Assembly: GCF_007991455.1 (NCBI RefSeq)
Contig: NZ_BJYJ01000004.1
Span: forward strand, 1-64,000
DNA: 64,000 nt
Origin: Chryseobacterium hagamense
Lineage (GTDB): Bacteria; Bacteroidota; Bacteroidia; Flavobacteriales; Weeksellaceae
Direction: 5' to 3'
Part shown: positions 51,471 to 60,048 of the stretch, in pieces
Numbering within the stretch: the first letter of the stretch is position 1
Layout of the letters: each line of letters begins with the position of its first letter
Program-made: the position numbers and the translations under genes
The notes under the pieces: model-generated
Databases searched by the model: none
What the model was told of the DNA's origin: nothing
What the model saw: the letters and a program-made list of their open reading frames with translations, nothing else

Positions 51471-52679
51471 ATGAAAAAGAAGCATCATCATCAAAAGAAA
51501 CCTTCTTTTGTCCGGAAATGGTCTGCCAAACTGCACCTGTGGTTTGGCTTGTCCGTTGGGCTGATCGTTTTCATTGTTTCCTTATCGGGAACGATGTATG
51601 TTTTCAAAGATGAAATCCAGCATCAGCTCCGGAAAGAAGCCATGTTCGTGAAGGCTGAAACGATGACGAAGAAGCCGCTTTCCGTTGAAATCCTGAAGGA
51701 AAAGGTGTCGCGGGAAGTCAATGAGAAATATCCCGTAAGCTCCGTTGAGATTCCTTTGGCTGAAAACCGGGCTTATGAATTCCTGTACTATGAGAAGGAT
51801 AAAAACGGGTGGAATTATTTTGATGAAGTAAAGATCAACAAACTGGTTTATGTAAATCCGTACACCGGTGAAATACTAGGGATATACAACGAAAAGTACG
51901 ATGTCTTCCCGATCCTGAAGTCCATCCACTGGAGTCTGCTTTTAAAAGCCGACTGGGGAAAATATGTGGTGGGGATCCCGGTCGTACTTTTTATCATCAT
52001 GCTGATCACGGGTATTGTACTGTGGTGGCCCAAAAACAAAAAAGCGCGGAAAGGAAGATTCCGTTTCGACTGGAAAAATGTGAAAACCTGGAAACGCAGA
52101 AACTACGACCTTCACAACATCCTCGGGTTTTATGCATCCTTCATTGCGCTGCTGATGAGCATCACGGGAATTTACTTTGCCTATCCGTGGGTGAAAAATA
52201 CTTTCAGCCTGGCACTGTCCGGCTCAATTGAACTGCCGAAAGAAAAGGAAGTGAAATCACCTGATTCACTGCTGATAGAAAACAAAGCAGTCTTTGATCT
52301 TACGGCCCGGGAAACAAAAAAGCTTTATGCCGAATCATCAAGTTTCAGAATCCCGCTGAACGGAAAAAATAAAAAAGGAAAAGCATTAAACAATATTCCG
52401 GTAACGGTTTACGGTGAAGAAGGAAGGTTTGCCGTGAGAAACCAGCTGGCTTTTGACAAATACTCCGGGAAATTGTTGCTGAACAGGCCGCATCAGGAAT
52501 TAAATACGGCAGAAAAATATGCCCACGCCAATTATGACATTCATACGGGATCTTACTTTGGGATCACCGGGAAGATCATCTGGTTTATGGCAGGGCTGAT
52601 CTGCACTTCACTGCCCGTTACCGGATTTCTGGTGTGGCTGGGAAAGAGGAAGAAAAAAGGAATTAAAAAAACATCATGA
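51471..52679 (+). CDS. PepSY-domain membrane protein (putative ferric-siderophore reductase)
   Basis: A 402-residue protein with a His/Lys-rich N-tail (MKKKHHHQKKPSFVRKW) and four membrane helices: LHLWFGLSVGLIVFIVSLSG, VGIPVVLFIIMLITGIVLWW, LGFYASFIALLMSITGIYFA and the C-terminal pair region. Periplasmic PepSY loops lie between them. Conserved His residues at helix ends (LHLWFG, IHWSLL, YDLHNILG, YDIHTGS) are likely haem or metal ligands. Homologues reduce or handle siderophore iron. It lies between two TonB receptors and overlaps the next one by four bases. It is about 45% alike by eye to the copy at 55036-56247. Confidence 0.85.
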   Translation: MKKKHHHQKKPSFVRKWSAKLHLWFGLSVGLIVFIVSLSGTMYVFKDEIQHQLRKEAMFVKAETMTKKPLSVEILKEKVSREVNEKYPVSSVEIPLAENRAYEFLYYEKDKNGWNYFDEVKINKLVYVNPYTGEILGIYNEKYDVFPILKSIHWSLLLKADWGKYVVGIPVVLFIIMLITGIVLWWPKNKKARKGRFRFDWKNVKTWKRRNYDLHNILGFYASFIALLMSITGIYFAYPWVKNTFSLALSGSIELPKEKEVKSPDSLLIENKAVFDLTARETKKLYAESSSFRIPLNGKNKKGKALNNIPVTVYGEEGRFAVRNQLAFDKYSGKLLLNRPHQELNTAEKYAHANYDIHTGSYFGITGKIIWFMAGLICTSLPVTGFLVWLGKRKKKGIKKTS

Positions 52680-54793
52680 AAAAAATTATTTTACCGGTAG
52701 CTGTTCTGGCTGCCATTACTGTTACGGCACAGCAGAAAGACTCTTTACAGGTGAAAGATGTGGATGAAGTCGTACTGACCGCTTCAAGGAAAAAAGAAAG
52801 CATCAAGGAAGTCCCGAGCTCCGTAACGGTTGTGAGCCGGAAACAGATCCAGTCGCAGCTTACCGTCAATTCCGACATCACCAATATTCTACAGTACACC
52901 GTTCCCAGTCTGGCTACCAGTTCGGGAATGACCACCAACAGCGGCCAGACGCTCAGGGGAAGACAGGTGCTTGTCCTGATCGACGGCATCCCTCAATCCA
53001 CCCCTTTACGGAACGGTTCCAGGGATATCCGGTCCATTGATCCGTCCGTTATCGAAAGAATTGAAGTGATCAAAGGAGCCACCTCCATTTACGGCAACGG
53101 GTCCGACGGAGGGATTATCAACTACATTACCAGAAGAGCGGGCAGCGACCGCAGGATTTCCGGACAATCGCAGATCGGGGTTACCGGTCAGTTGTACGGC
53201 GGAACCCTGGGCATCCGGGCCAGTCAGTTTTTAACGGGAAAGATTACTCCAAAATTTGATTATGCCGCATCCCTGGCTTATGAAAGAACCGGCTATATGA
53301 AAGATGCCGACGGTGTCAACCTCAGCCCTACGTCCAGTCCGGCCAAAATGGACAATTACAACGGAATGCTGAAATTCGGGTACAACCTGAACGACAACCA
53401 GCGAATTGAAGCGTCCTACATCGGGTATGCGTCAAAATCCGATCTGGATCTCGGCCTTAAAACCGGGAAATACGGCGTAACCCCGACCATTGGCGAAGGT
53501 TCTTCAAAAAACCAGGAAACCACGCCGCAGGGAACACCGAGAAACCACAATTTTAAAATCAGCTACGACAACCGGAATCTCTGGAAAGGTACGGCTTTGA
53601 ACATCAGCCTGTACCTGCAGGATTTCCGGACGGTCTACGGATACAGCGATACCTTCCTGAACGGCGGCCAGTCCAACGTCATTTCAAAGAAGAAAGGCGC
53701 GAGATTCAATTTCGATACCGAACTTTGGAATACCCGGAATTCCCAGGGAGAAGTAATTTACGGAGCCGACATCTTGAATGACAAGACCGTACAGAAACTG
53801 GAAGACGGCCGGTACTGGACGCCGGATATGGACATGACCAACATCGCCCCGTTTATGCTCGTAAAAATCGATCTGTTTAAAAAGCTGATCCTGAAAGGCG
53901 GGCTCCGGTATGAGAACATCAAAGTAAAAGTAGGTGATTTCAATACCCTTTCCACCATTAAAAACGACGGGACCTTCACCAAAAGTATTTTTGTGAAAGG
54001 CGGCGACCTGGAGTACAATGCCCTGGTGGGAAATATCGGGTTCCGTTACAATTTCAATCCGCAAATCAATCTCTTCGGAAGCTTTTCACAGTCCTACTCC
54101 ATCAATGAGCTGGGAAGAATCCTGAGGACGTCAACCGCAGAGACCATCAATCAGCTGGAGACCAAACCGATTATTGTCAACAATTATGAATTGGGGGCCA
54201 CCGGACAAATCACCAGATGGCTGAATTACGAAATCACCTCTTATGTAAGTACGTCCAAACTGGGAGCGACCTTTGTTCAGAGCCCCGACCGTTCTCTGAT
54301 GATCCAGCGTGCTCCGGAAGTGGTGTACGGCGTGGAAGGATTCCTTCAGTTCAGCCCGTTAAACTGGATTAATTTCGGGGGAAGCTACAGCTGGATGGAA
54401 GGCATTACCTCCCCGAAAGACGACGGCGATTATTCAACCAAGATCAACAACAGCAGGATTTCGGCTCCAAAAGTCCTGGCCTATGTCCAGGTAAGGCCGG
54501 TCCGGGGCTTATCGGTAGGACTCGATATGCTTCATGCCTTTGAACAGGACCGGTTCCAGCCGAATGCAAAAACGGGATTGTACACATACGGTGAAGGAAA
54601 GGTTCCGGAATATACGGTCTTCAACTTTAAATCAAGCTATGAAATCAATAAAAACTGGAGGGTTGCTGCAGGAATCGAGAACCTGTTCAACAGGTCTTAC
54701 CAGCCGGCTATTGCCTGGTGGGCAGCCCGGGACAGCGATTTCGTGAATGCCCTGGGAACAAGGGGAACGCTGATGGTGGAATATAGATTTTAA
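52676..54793 (+). CDS. TonB-dependent receptor (iron-siderophore type)
   Basis: A 705-residue receptor. The signal peptide is MKKIILPVAVLAAITVTAQ. The TonB-box-like VDEVVLTASRKKESIKEVPS is followed by a plug with LRGRQVLVLIDGIPQSTPLR and IERIEVIKGATSIYGNGSDG. The long barrel ends GTRGTLMVEYRF with terminal Phe. Translational coupling (ATGA) to the preceding PepSY gene indicates a single uptake unit. The ligand is not identifiable from sequence; ferrichrome- or catecholate-type siderophores are typical. Confidence 0.9.
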   Translation: MKKIILPVAVLAAITVTAQQKDSLQVKDVDEVVLTASRKKESIKEVPSSVTVVSRKQIQSQLTVNSDITNILQYTVPSLATSSGMTTNSGQTLRGRQVLVLIDGIPQSTPLRNGSRDIRSIDPSVIERIEVIKGATSIYGNGSDGGIINYITRRAGSDRRISGQSQIGVTGQLYGGTLGIRASQFLTGKITPKFDYAASLAYERTGYMKDADGVNLSPTSSPAKMDNYNGMLKFGYNLNDNQRIEASYIGYASKSDLDLGLKTGKYGVTPTIGEGSSKNQETTPQGTPRNHNFKISYDNRNLWKGTALNISLYLQDFRTVYGYSDTFLNGGQSNVISKKKGARFNFDTELWNTRNSQGEVIYGADILNDKTVQKLEDGRYWTPDMDMTNIAPFMLVKIDLFKKLILKGGLRYENIKVKVGDFNTLSTIKNDGTFTKSIFVKGGDLEYNALVGNIGFRYNFNPQINLFGSFSQSYSINELGRILRTSTAETINQLETKPIIVNNYELGATGQITRWLNYEITSYVSTSKLGATFVQSPDRSLMIQRAPEVVYGVEGFLQFSPLNWINFGGSYSWMEGITSPKDDGDYSTKINNSRISAPKVLAYVQVRPVRGLSVGLDMLHAFEQDRFQPNAKTGLYTYGEGKVPEYTVFNFKSSYEINKNWRVAAGIENLFNRSYQPAIAWWAARDSDFVNALGTRGTLMVEYRF

Positions 54794-54987
54794 GCTTGAC
54801 AGGCTGGAAGAAGGAAGCTGGAAGTCTTTTTAAGAACAGATACTAATAGACTGACCATTAAGCGAATTTGATATTGCCCTGTTTTCATTAATACCTGGTA
54901 AAATTCTAACAGGAATAAAATTTTTGTGCTTTGCGCTTACCCGATATTTTACACATATTTTTAAGCAAAATTTCCTTAATTATAAAT

Positions 54988-55018
54988 ATTCTAAATAAAA
55001 ATTAAAATATTATCTTTG
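54988..55018 (+). promoter_or_regulatory. Promoter of the second PepSY gene with inverted Fur-like site
   Basis: ATTCTAAAT (54988-54996), the reverse complement of the site before the siderophore receptor, lies about 15 nt upstream of the -7 box TATCTTTG (55011-55018). Spacing mirrors the first promoter. Confidence 0.5.
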
Positions 55019-55035
55019 CGGGACTTAAGGAAAAC

Positions 55036-56247
55036 ATGAGGAAAAAGCATCATCATAAGAAAAAGCCAAGCGCGTTCAAGAAATGGACCGGGAAAATGCA
55101 TCTGTGGCTGGGCCTCGGCGTAGGATTTCTGATTTTTATTATCTCCATCACCGGTGCCCTGTATGTTTTCAAGGATGAAATTGAGAATGCCACCCGGAAA
55201 GACGTTATTTACCATCACGAACAAAATATCGGGCAGAAACAGGCGCTTCCCATCAGGACTCTGGAAAAAGCCGTGGTGGCACAGGTGAAGGAAAAATATC
55301 CGGTTCACTGGGTAAATATCCCCATTGACAAAAAAATGTCGTATCTGTTCTACTGGTACGAGCATGATCCAAATGGATGGAATTATTTTGATGAATTCCC
55401 GGTGTATAAAGTCGCTTACGTCAACCCATATACCGGAGAAGTCCTGAGGACCTATGATGAGAAAAACGGGTTCTTCCAGATCGTTAAGATGATCCACTGG
55501 AGCTATCTGCTGAAGCAGTCGTGGGGAACATACCTGGTCGGGATCCCGGTGATCATTTTCGTCATCATGCTGATTTCAGGAATCATTCTCTGGTGGCCTA
55601 AGAACAAAGCGGCCCGGAAACAGCGGTTTTCTTTCAAATGGCAGAATGTAAAAAACTGGAAAAGAAAAAACTATGATTTACACAACGTCCTCGGCTTTTA
55701 TGCATCTATCTTTGCTTTAATCTTTTCCATCACCGGATTATTCTATGCCTTTTTCTTTGTACAGGCTTCCATCTATTTCATATTCTCAGGCGGGAAAACA
55801 GCTTATCCTGATTTTTCCTCCATCCAAACGAAGGCACCCATCGAATTAAGAACGGAAGGCACGCTGGATAAAATCAGCAATACCGTCAAAGCAAAATACC
55901 CCGATTCTTACGGATTCTCCCTCGATCTTGGCCATGAACACATGGATGATCATGAACATCCGAACTTTGAAGTGTACGTCAAGCACCTGTCTTATTCCTA
56001 TCATAAAAGCAGCAGCCTGATCTTTGACGAAAACTCCGGCGAACTGCTTCATACCCATGATATGAAAGACAAAAATTTCGGCGAAAAAGCCGTCGGTGCC
56101 AATTACGATATCCATGTCGGATCCATTTTAGGGCTTCCCACAAAGATCATTGCCTTCTTCGTCAGCCTTGTATGTGCTTCATTACCAGTCACCGGCTTTA
56201 TGATCTGGTGGGGAAGAAGAAAAAAGAAATCCGTAAAAACAGCCTGA
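55036..56247 (+). CDS. PepSY-domain membrane protein (second copy)
   Basis: A 403-residue paralogue of the protein at 51471-52679 with the same plan: His-rich tail (MRKKHHHKKKPSAFKKW), LHLWFG-equivalent MHLWLGLGVGFLIFIISITG, IHWSYLLKQSWGTYLVGIPV, YDLHNVLGFYASIFALIFSI, and the C-terminal YDIHVGSILGLPTK. It has an extra His/Asp stretch (DLGHEHMDDHEHPNF) near residue 300 that could bind metal. A likely inner-membrane iron-siderophore reductase. It has its own promoter with the shared putative Fur site, about 240 bp after the second receptor. Confidence 0.85.
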   Translation: MRKKHHHKKKPSAFKKWTGKMHLWLGLGVGFLIFIISITGALYVFKDEIENATRKDVIYHHEQNIGQKQALPIRTLEKAVVAQVKEKYPVHWVNIPIDKKMSYLFYWYEHDPNGWNYFDEFPVYKVAYVNPYTGEVLRTYDEKNGFFQIVKMIHWSYLLKQSWGTYLVGIPVIIFVIMLISGIILWWPKNKAARKQRFSFKWQNVKNWKRKNYDLHNVLGFYASIFALIFSITGLFYAFFFVQASIYFIFSGGKTAYPDFSSIQTKAPIELRTEGTLDKISNTVKAKYPDSYGFSLDLGHEHMDDHEHPNFEVYVKHLSYSYHKSSSLIFDENSGELLHTHDMKDKNFGEKAVGANYDIHVGSILGLPTKIIAFFVSLVCASLPVTGFMIWWGRRKKKSVKTA

Positions 56248-56331
56248 ATTTTTTTTTCAATAATTATGTTGTTAATCATCCATTAATACAATCTTTTTTA
56301 TAATTTTAACCTTTTAGAATTTTAGAATAGA

Positions 56332-57300
56332 ATGTCATTAGTAGATTTGTCAAAACACGTTGCGCTCGGAATTGATATCGGCGGGACAAACACCAAATTT
56401 GGAGTGGTAAACCACCGGGGGGAAGTCCTGGAAAAAGGAAACATCCGTACCGATGCCTATCCTACCGTAGAAGAATATATCAATGCCCTGTACGAAGCGG
56501 TAGCTCCCCTGATCGAAAAACACGGAAATGAAAGGAATTTCGACGGAATCGGTGTAGGCGCTCCTAATGCCAACTACTACACGGGAACCATCGAACAGGC
56601 CCCTAATCTTCCTTGGAAAGGAACCATCCCTTTTGCCAAGCTGATAAAAGAGAAATTCGGGCTTCCGTGCACCATTACCAATGATGCCAATGCGGCGGCC
56701 ATCGGGGAAATGCTTTTCGGCGCGGCACGCGGAATGAAAGATTTTATTATGATTACTTTAGGTACCGGCGTAGGAAGCGGAATCGTAGCCGGCGGAAAGC
56801 TGATCTACGGACATGACGGCTTTGCCGGAGAGCTGGGACATACCATCGTAAAACCAGGCGGAAGGAAACACTGGAGCACGGGCTCCGAAGGTTGTCTGGA
56901 AGCTTATGCCTCCGCAACGGGGATTGCCATTACGGCCAAGAAAATGAGAGCTGAATTCCCGGAATCCATCCTCAACCAATATCCTGAAGAATCCATCAAC
57001 TCCAAAACCGTCCATGAATGCGCCCTCAAAGGTGACCCGATCTCCATGGAAGTATTCCGGTATACCGGACAGAAACTGGGAGAAGCCCTCGCCAATTTCG
57101 TGATGTTCTCCTCTCCTGAAGCCATCCTTCTGTTTGGCGGGGTAATCAAGGCCGGCGATTTTATCCTGAAACCGACCAAACTCCACATGGAAAGAAACCT
57201 GCTGCCGATTTTCAGAAATAAAGTGAAACTGGTCTTCAGTGAACTGGACGAAGCGGATGCTGCCATTTTAGGGGCAAGTGCACTGGTTTGGGAAAAATAA
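56332..57300 (+). CDS. ROK family sugar kinase/glucokinase
   Basis: A 322-residue ROK protein. The ATP phosphate motif is ALGIDIGGTNTKFGVV near residues 12-27, the catalytic Asp is in TITNDANAAAIGEM, and ITLGTGVGSGIVAGGKLIYG precedes the zinc-site region GELGHTIVKPGGRKHWSTGS with EGCLEAYAS. Only some ROK zinc-site cysteines are visible, so zinc binding may be reduced. Probably a glucokinase or related hexose kinase. A weak hairpin follows the stop. Confidence 0.88.
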   Translation: MSLVDLSKHVALGIDIGGTNTKFGVVNHRGEVLEKGNIRTDAYPTVEEYINALYEAVAPLIEKHGNERNFDGIGVGAPNANYYTGTIEQAPNLPWKGTIPFAKLIKEKFGLPCTITNDANAAAIGEMLFGAARGMKDFIMITLGTGVGSGIVAGGKLIYGHDGFAGELGHTIVKPGGRKHWSTGSEGCLEAYASATGIAITAKKMRAEFPESILNQYPEESINSKTVHECALKGDPISMEVFRYTGQKLGEALANFVMFSSPEAILLFGGVIKAGDFILKPTKLHMERNLLPIFRNKVKLVFSELDEADAAILGASALVWEK

Positions 57301-57879
57301 TTGAAATCTTATTTAAATAATACAAGCATCCTTTTTCAGGGTGCTTTTTTTGTGCGGATTATTGGATTAATATTGATCAGAGCTTACCTATATCTGAATG
57401 GGGCTAAAGCCGGTCATGGAACCTTATCATATAAATGGGCTGAATTCCTATTGATGCCTGCAAGATTCTTTGCATTGAAAATTAGCACACAGGCTGAACC
57501 GATGCCCGGATTTTGTTGCGAAATTTTTTCAACGCAAAGATCTATTACAGACCGCTCATTTCAGGAGGCAGGGGCAGACAAGTCTGCTGCACGAAGCGGA
57601 CGCCAGCTTCATCAATCAGCTTGCTGATTCATGCTTTGCTCCCTTCAGTATGCAGATTTAAGAGAGAAATCTTTGCGTCAAAAACAGCACGCAGATTGAA
57701 CAGATGATGCAGATTTACTGCTTAAAGCTTCATTAATTTGTCTGATCTATCATCATCATTTGGTTATGAGGCGAATGATGGCGCAGAAATTGAGAAAGTT
57801 TTCCTTATTTTTGATAGGTTTTTTCTCCAACCTATTCCCTGAAGAGAAAAATATTTTTAACGACAATAATCAAACGACA
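57301..57879. other. Gene-free region with intergenic repeats
   Basis: 579 bp without a credible gene. The first 60 bp hold a weak GCATCC/GGGTGC hairpin that could end the ROK gene. Then come decayed-looking repeats rich in GCAGATT and ACGCAAAGAT words, typical of Chryseobacterium intergenic DNA. Open frames here have poor protein character. The msrA leader, including an in-frame hydrophobic extension, occupies the last 120 bp. Confidence 0.5.
57532..57678. repeat. Small intergenic element with inverted ACGCAAAGAT ends
   Basis: ACGCAAAGAT (57532-57541) and its exact inverse ATCTTTGCGT (57669-57678) bound 147 bp containing internal short inverted repeats (AATCAGC / GCTGATT). GCAGATT words continue just outside. 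It looks like a small non-autonomous intergenic repeat. Other copies would lie outside this window. Confidence 0.4.
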
Positions 57880-58434
57880 ATGGACAACAATAATTTAGAA
57901 CAGATCACTTTCGGAGGCGGATGTTTCTGGTGCGTAGAAAGCTGCTTCAATATGCTGAAAGGCGTACATTCAGCCGTTTCCGGATATTCCGGAGGGCATA
58001 AAGACCACCCGACTTACGAAGAGGTGTGTACGGGAGCAACAGGTCATGCAGAGGTGGTACAGATCACCTATGATCCTGCCATTATTTCATACGAACAGCT
58101 GATGGATGTTTTCTTCTTCCTGCATGATCCCACACAACTGAACAGACAGGGGAATGATGTCGGCACCCAATACCGTTCCGTTATTTATTACAAAGATGAG
58201 GCGGAAAAGGCAAAAGCTGAAGAAGCCATTGAAAAATCCCAGCAGTCCGGAAGATGGGCCGGAACTTACGTCACCGAACTGACCCCATTCGATAAATTCT
58301 GGCCGGCGGAACAATACCATCAGGGATATTACAACGAAAATCCTACCCAACCATACTGCAGTGCGGTAGTAGGGCCGAAAATCCAGAAATTCAAGAAGCA
58401 TTATGGTGAACTGGGCATGCTGAATGCAGAATAA
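57880..58434 (+). CDS. msrA: Peptide methionine-S-oxide reductase MsrA
   Basis: A 184-residue MsrA. The active site is ITFGGGCFWCVESCFNMLKG near residues 8-27. Following motifs are VSGYSGGHKDHPTYEEVCTG and LNRQGNDVGTQYRSVIYY. Recycling cysteines include the CxxC-adjacent Cys and YCSAVVG. It repairs oxidised methionine S-sulfoxides. I start at 57880 (MDNNNLEQ), where family similarity begins. The frame is open upstream to 57760 and encodes a hydrophobic stretch (FSLFLIGFFSNLF), so a membrane or exported form cannot be excluded. Confidence 0.92.
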   Translation: MDNNNLEQITFGGGCFWCVESCFNMLKGVHSAVSGYSGGHKDHPTYEEVCTGATGHAEVVQITYDPAIISYEQLMDVFFFLHDPTQLNRQGNDVGTQYRSVIYYKDEAEKAKAEEAIEKSQQSGRWAGTYVTELTPFDKFWPAEQYHQGYYNENPTQPYCSAVVGPKIQKFKKHYGELGMLNAE

Positions 58435-58456
58435 TTTAAACAGAACACCTAAGGTA

Positions 58457-58487
58457 AAAGGCGAAGAGAAAGAATCTCTTCGCCTTT
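58457..58487 (+). terminator. Terminator of msrA
   Basis: A 13-bp perfect stem AAAGGCGAAGAGA / TCTCTTCGCCTTT with a 5-nt loop and T-run. Confidence 0.9.
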
Positions 58488-58516
58488 TTTTGTGCAAAAT
58501 ATTTTCAAAACAATAA

Positions 58517-59356
58517 TTAATTGTCGGCAAATTCTTCTTTAGGATGAGTACCGGCATAGGTCTCAATAATGTATCTGGTGGCTATTTTTAACGCTTTTCC
58601 ATTTTCAGGATGCATTCCATAGTTGGTAAAAAATTCTACATGATTATTGGTTTTATCATACCAAACCTTATGATCGCCATTTTCAATAGTAAGCGTGTCC
58701 GGTCTTGTAATCTTTTTCTGATATACAAATACCTCTGGCTTCATAGGCAACATATTAATCTGTGGGCCTATGTAACTGCTGTCTGATGCTATATACCGGT
58801 CTTTATCCCAATACATGTAAGGCTTTTCAGTCGCAGGCGTTCCCCAAAGTGATGCGAATCCGAAAGTTGATTTCTTATCTTTAGAAAATACAACTCCACC
58901 GGTTACAAGCAGCACCAGAAAGGCCATTTCTACAATACCCATCCCATTTTTCTTCAAAAAATCAGGAATTTTAAAGTATTGTTCATTAGTAATATTGATA
59001 ACAATTTTTGAAAGTTTTTCGGTTAAAGATTCTTCATCATTATCAACACTCACTTTTACGGTTGTTTTATTTACCTCGTTATTTTCTTTGACAAAAGTTC
59101 CTGAAAAATCATCAAAGTTCTTATAACCCAAATACTCACTTAGCATATCTAATCGGTCAGGATTAATTCTAATCTCTTTATTTCCAATCACATAAGCATC
59201 ATAGTATCTGGAAAAGCTTCTATCATTTATATCAAATCCCATGTCTTCCTTGAAGTATAGCCATAGATATGAAGCTAATCCATTTTTTGTATCCCGTTGG
59301 GATTCTTCTTCTGCCTTTTTGAATACCTCAGTAATTAATAGTTTTTTCTTGGACAT
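58517..59356 (-). CDS. Hypothetical membrane protein with N-terminal HTH-like domain
   Basis: A 279-residue protein. Residues 1-85 are helical and resemble a small DNA- or protein-binding module (ASYLWLYFKEDMGFDINDRS, then IRINPDRLDMLSEYLGYKNF). One membrane helix lies near residues 142-157 (GIVEMAFLVLLVTGGVVF), and a soluble C-terminal part of about 110 residues follows. The layout suggests a transmembrane regulator or anti-sigma-like protein. No family is recognised. A TTACG-N6-CGTAA palindrome lies 51-72 bp upstream, shared with two other promoters near the histidine kinase. Confidence 0.6.
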   Translation of the reverse strand: MSKKKLLITEVFKKAEEESQRDTKNGLASYLWLYFKEDMGFDINDRSFSRYYDAYVIGNKEIRINPDRLDMLSEYLGYKNFDDFSGTFVKENNEVNKTTVKVSVDNDEESLTEKLSKIVINITNEQYFKIPDFLKKNGMGIVEMAFLVLLVTGGVVFSKDKKSTFGFASLWGTPATEKPYMYWDKDRYIASDSSYIGPQINMLPMKPEVFVYQKKITRPDTLTIENGDHKVWYDKTNNHVEFFTNYGMHPENGKALKIATRYIIETYAGTHPKEEFADN

Positions 59357-59406
59357 AATCAGTTTTTTTTAAGGGTATCACAAAATAATTGATTTTTTTC
59401 CATTCT

Positions 59407-59428
59407 GCATTACGGATTTCCGTAATGC
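59407..59428 (-). promoter_or_regulatory. Palindromic operator upstream of the HTH-like membrane gene
   Basis: Arms GCATTACGGA (59407-59416) and TCCGTAATGC (59419-59428) pair perfectly around TT. The core is TTACG-N6-CGTAA (59410-59425). The minus-strand -7-like TATTTTG (59387-59381) starts about 30 nt from the palindrome centre, the same distance as in the two related promoters at 62.4 and 63.2 kb. Confidence 0.65.
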
Positions 59429-59753
59429 CTTTCCTGTCCATTTTCTTGTCAATCGATGTCCTTGTTTTGTCTAACACTCACTTTTCCTTTCGCCGTTACT
59501 TTGCCATAGAAATCAGTGAGAAACAAACAATTAAAACAATAGACAAAACCAAAGTTACGAAACTGATTTCAAAAACCGCCAGATAAAACGGAAGAAAAGA
59601 TCCGGGTTGGGAAGCAGATGTTTCTCTTCCGTTTTTGAAGGTTTACTTCCCAAAAAATTTAAGAAGCGCTTCGAAATTTTTCACGTGTAAAACTATCTGC
59701 GATCTGTTTCGCAGGGAAGAACACGAATGCCTCAACAATTAAATTTTTTGACA
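59429..59753. other. Gap with a possible small transcript and terminator
   Basis: Together with the operator region this forms a 397-bp gap. A + strand 65-codon frame (59389-59586) ends directly before a hairpin (59585-59599 with 59621-59635, arms AAAACGGAAGA / TCTTCCGTTTT, T-run). A -7-like TACTTTG near 59496 sits 20 nt after a TTG. A short RNA or small peptide ending at this hairpin is possible, but the peptide (RRYFAIEISEKQTIKTIDK...) has no relatives I recognise. Confidence 0.35.
59585..59635 (+). terminator. Hairpin terminator without an obvious gene
   Basis: Arms AAAACGGAAGA (59585-59595) and TCTTCCGTTTT (59625-59635) pair perfectly, with a T-rich 3' flank. It must end a rightward transcript, yet no confident gene lies upstream on that strand. 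Confidence 0.55.
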
Positions 59754-59978
59754 ATGATCGAATTCATTTTGATGCTATTAGGTTTAGCATTCGGACACAA
59801 TAATGCCAATACGCAATCTTGCAACAACGATAATAACGGAACGGTAACCATTCAGACCACCAATCCGGGAACGGGCACTGACCCGGGAACAGGAACGGAT
59901 CCGGGAACGGGAGGTTCAGGTGGAGATACAGGTGGAAATACAGGACAAAAGCCTCCATTTTTACCAATCAATCCATAA
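59754..59978 (+). CDS. Small secreted Gly/Pro/Thr-repeat peptide
   Basis: A 74-residue protein from the ATG at 59754. The signal-like helix is MIEFILMLLGLAFGHNNANT. The mature part has a NDNNGTVTIQTTN segment, then tandem GTGTDP units (NPGTGTDPGTGTDPGTG) and SGGDTGGNTG before a Pro-rich end. Low-complexity Gly/Pro/Thr repeats suggest an extended surface or linker peptide. The function is unknown. An in-frame upstream ATG at 59727 would add nine residues. It is followed by a terminator and then the histidine kinase gene. Confidence 0.55.
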   Translation: MIEFILMLLGLAFGHNNANTQSCNNDNNGTVTIQTTNPGTGTDPGTGTDPGTGGSGGDTGGNTGQKPPFLPINP

Positions 59979-59997
59979 TAATTTTTAATAAAAAAGT

Positions 59998-60020
59998 GGG
60001 AGTAATTAATTATTACTCCC
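59998..60020 (+). terminator. Terminator after the Gly/Pro-repeat gene
   Basis: Stem GGGAGTAAT / ATTACTCCC with loop TAATT and a T-run; 19 bp after the stop codon and 28 bp before the kinase start. Confidence 0.75.
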
Positions 60021-60048
60021 TTTTTCGTAATTTCGAAAAAAAACTACC

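Noticed and set aside
57301-57627. 108-codon frame after the ROK gene
   Set aside because: It begins immediately at the previous stop, crosses intergenic repeats and has no domain or promoter.
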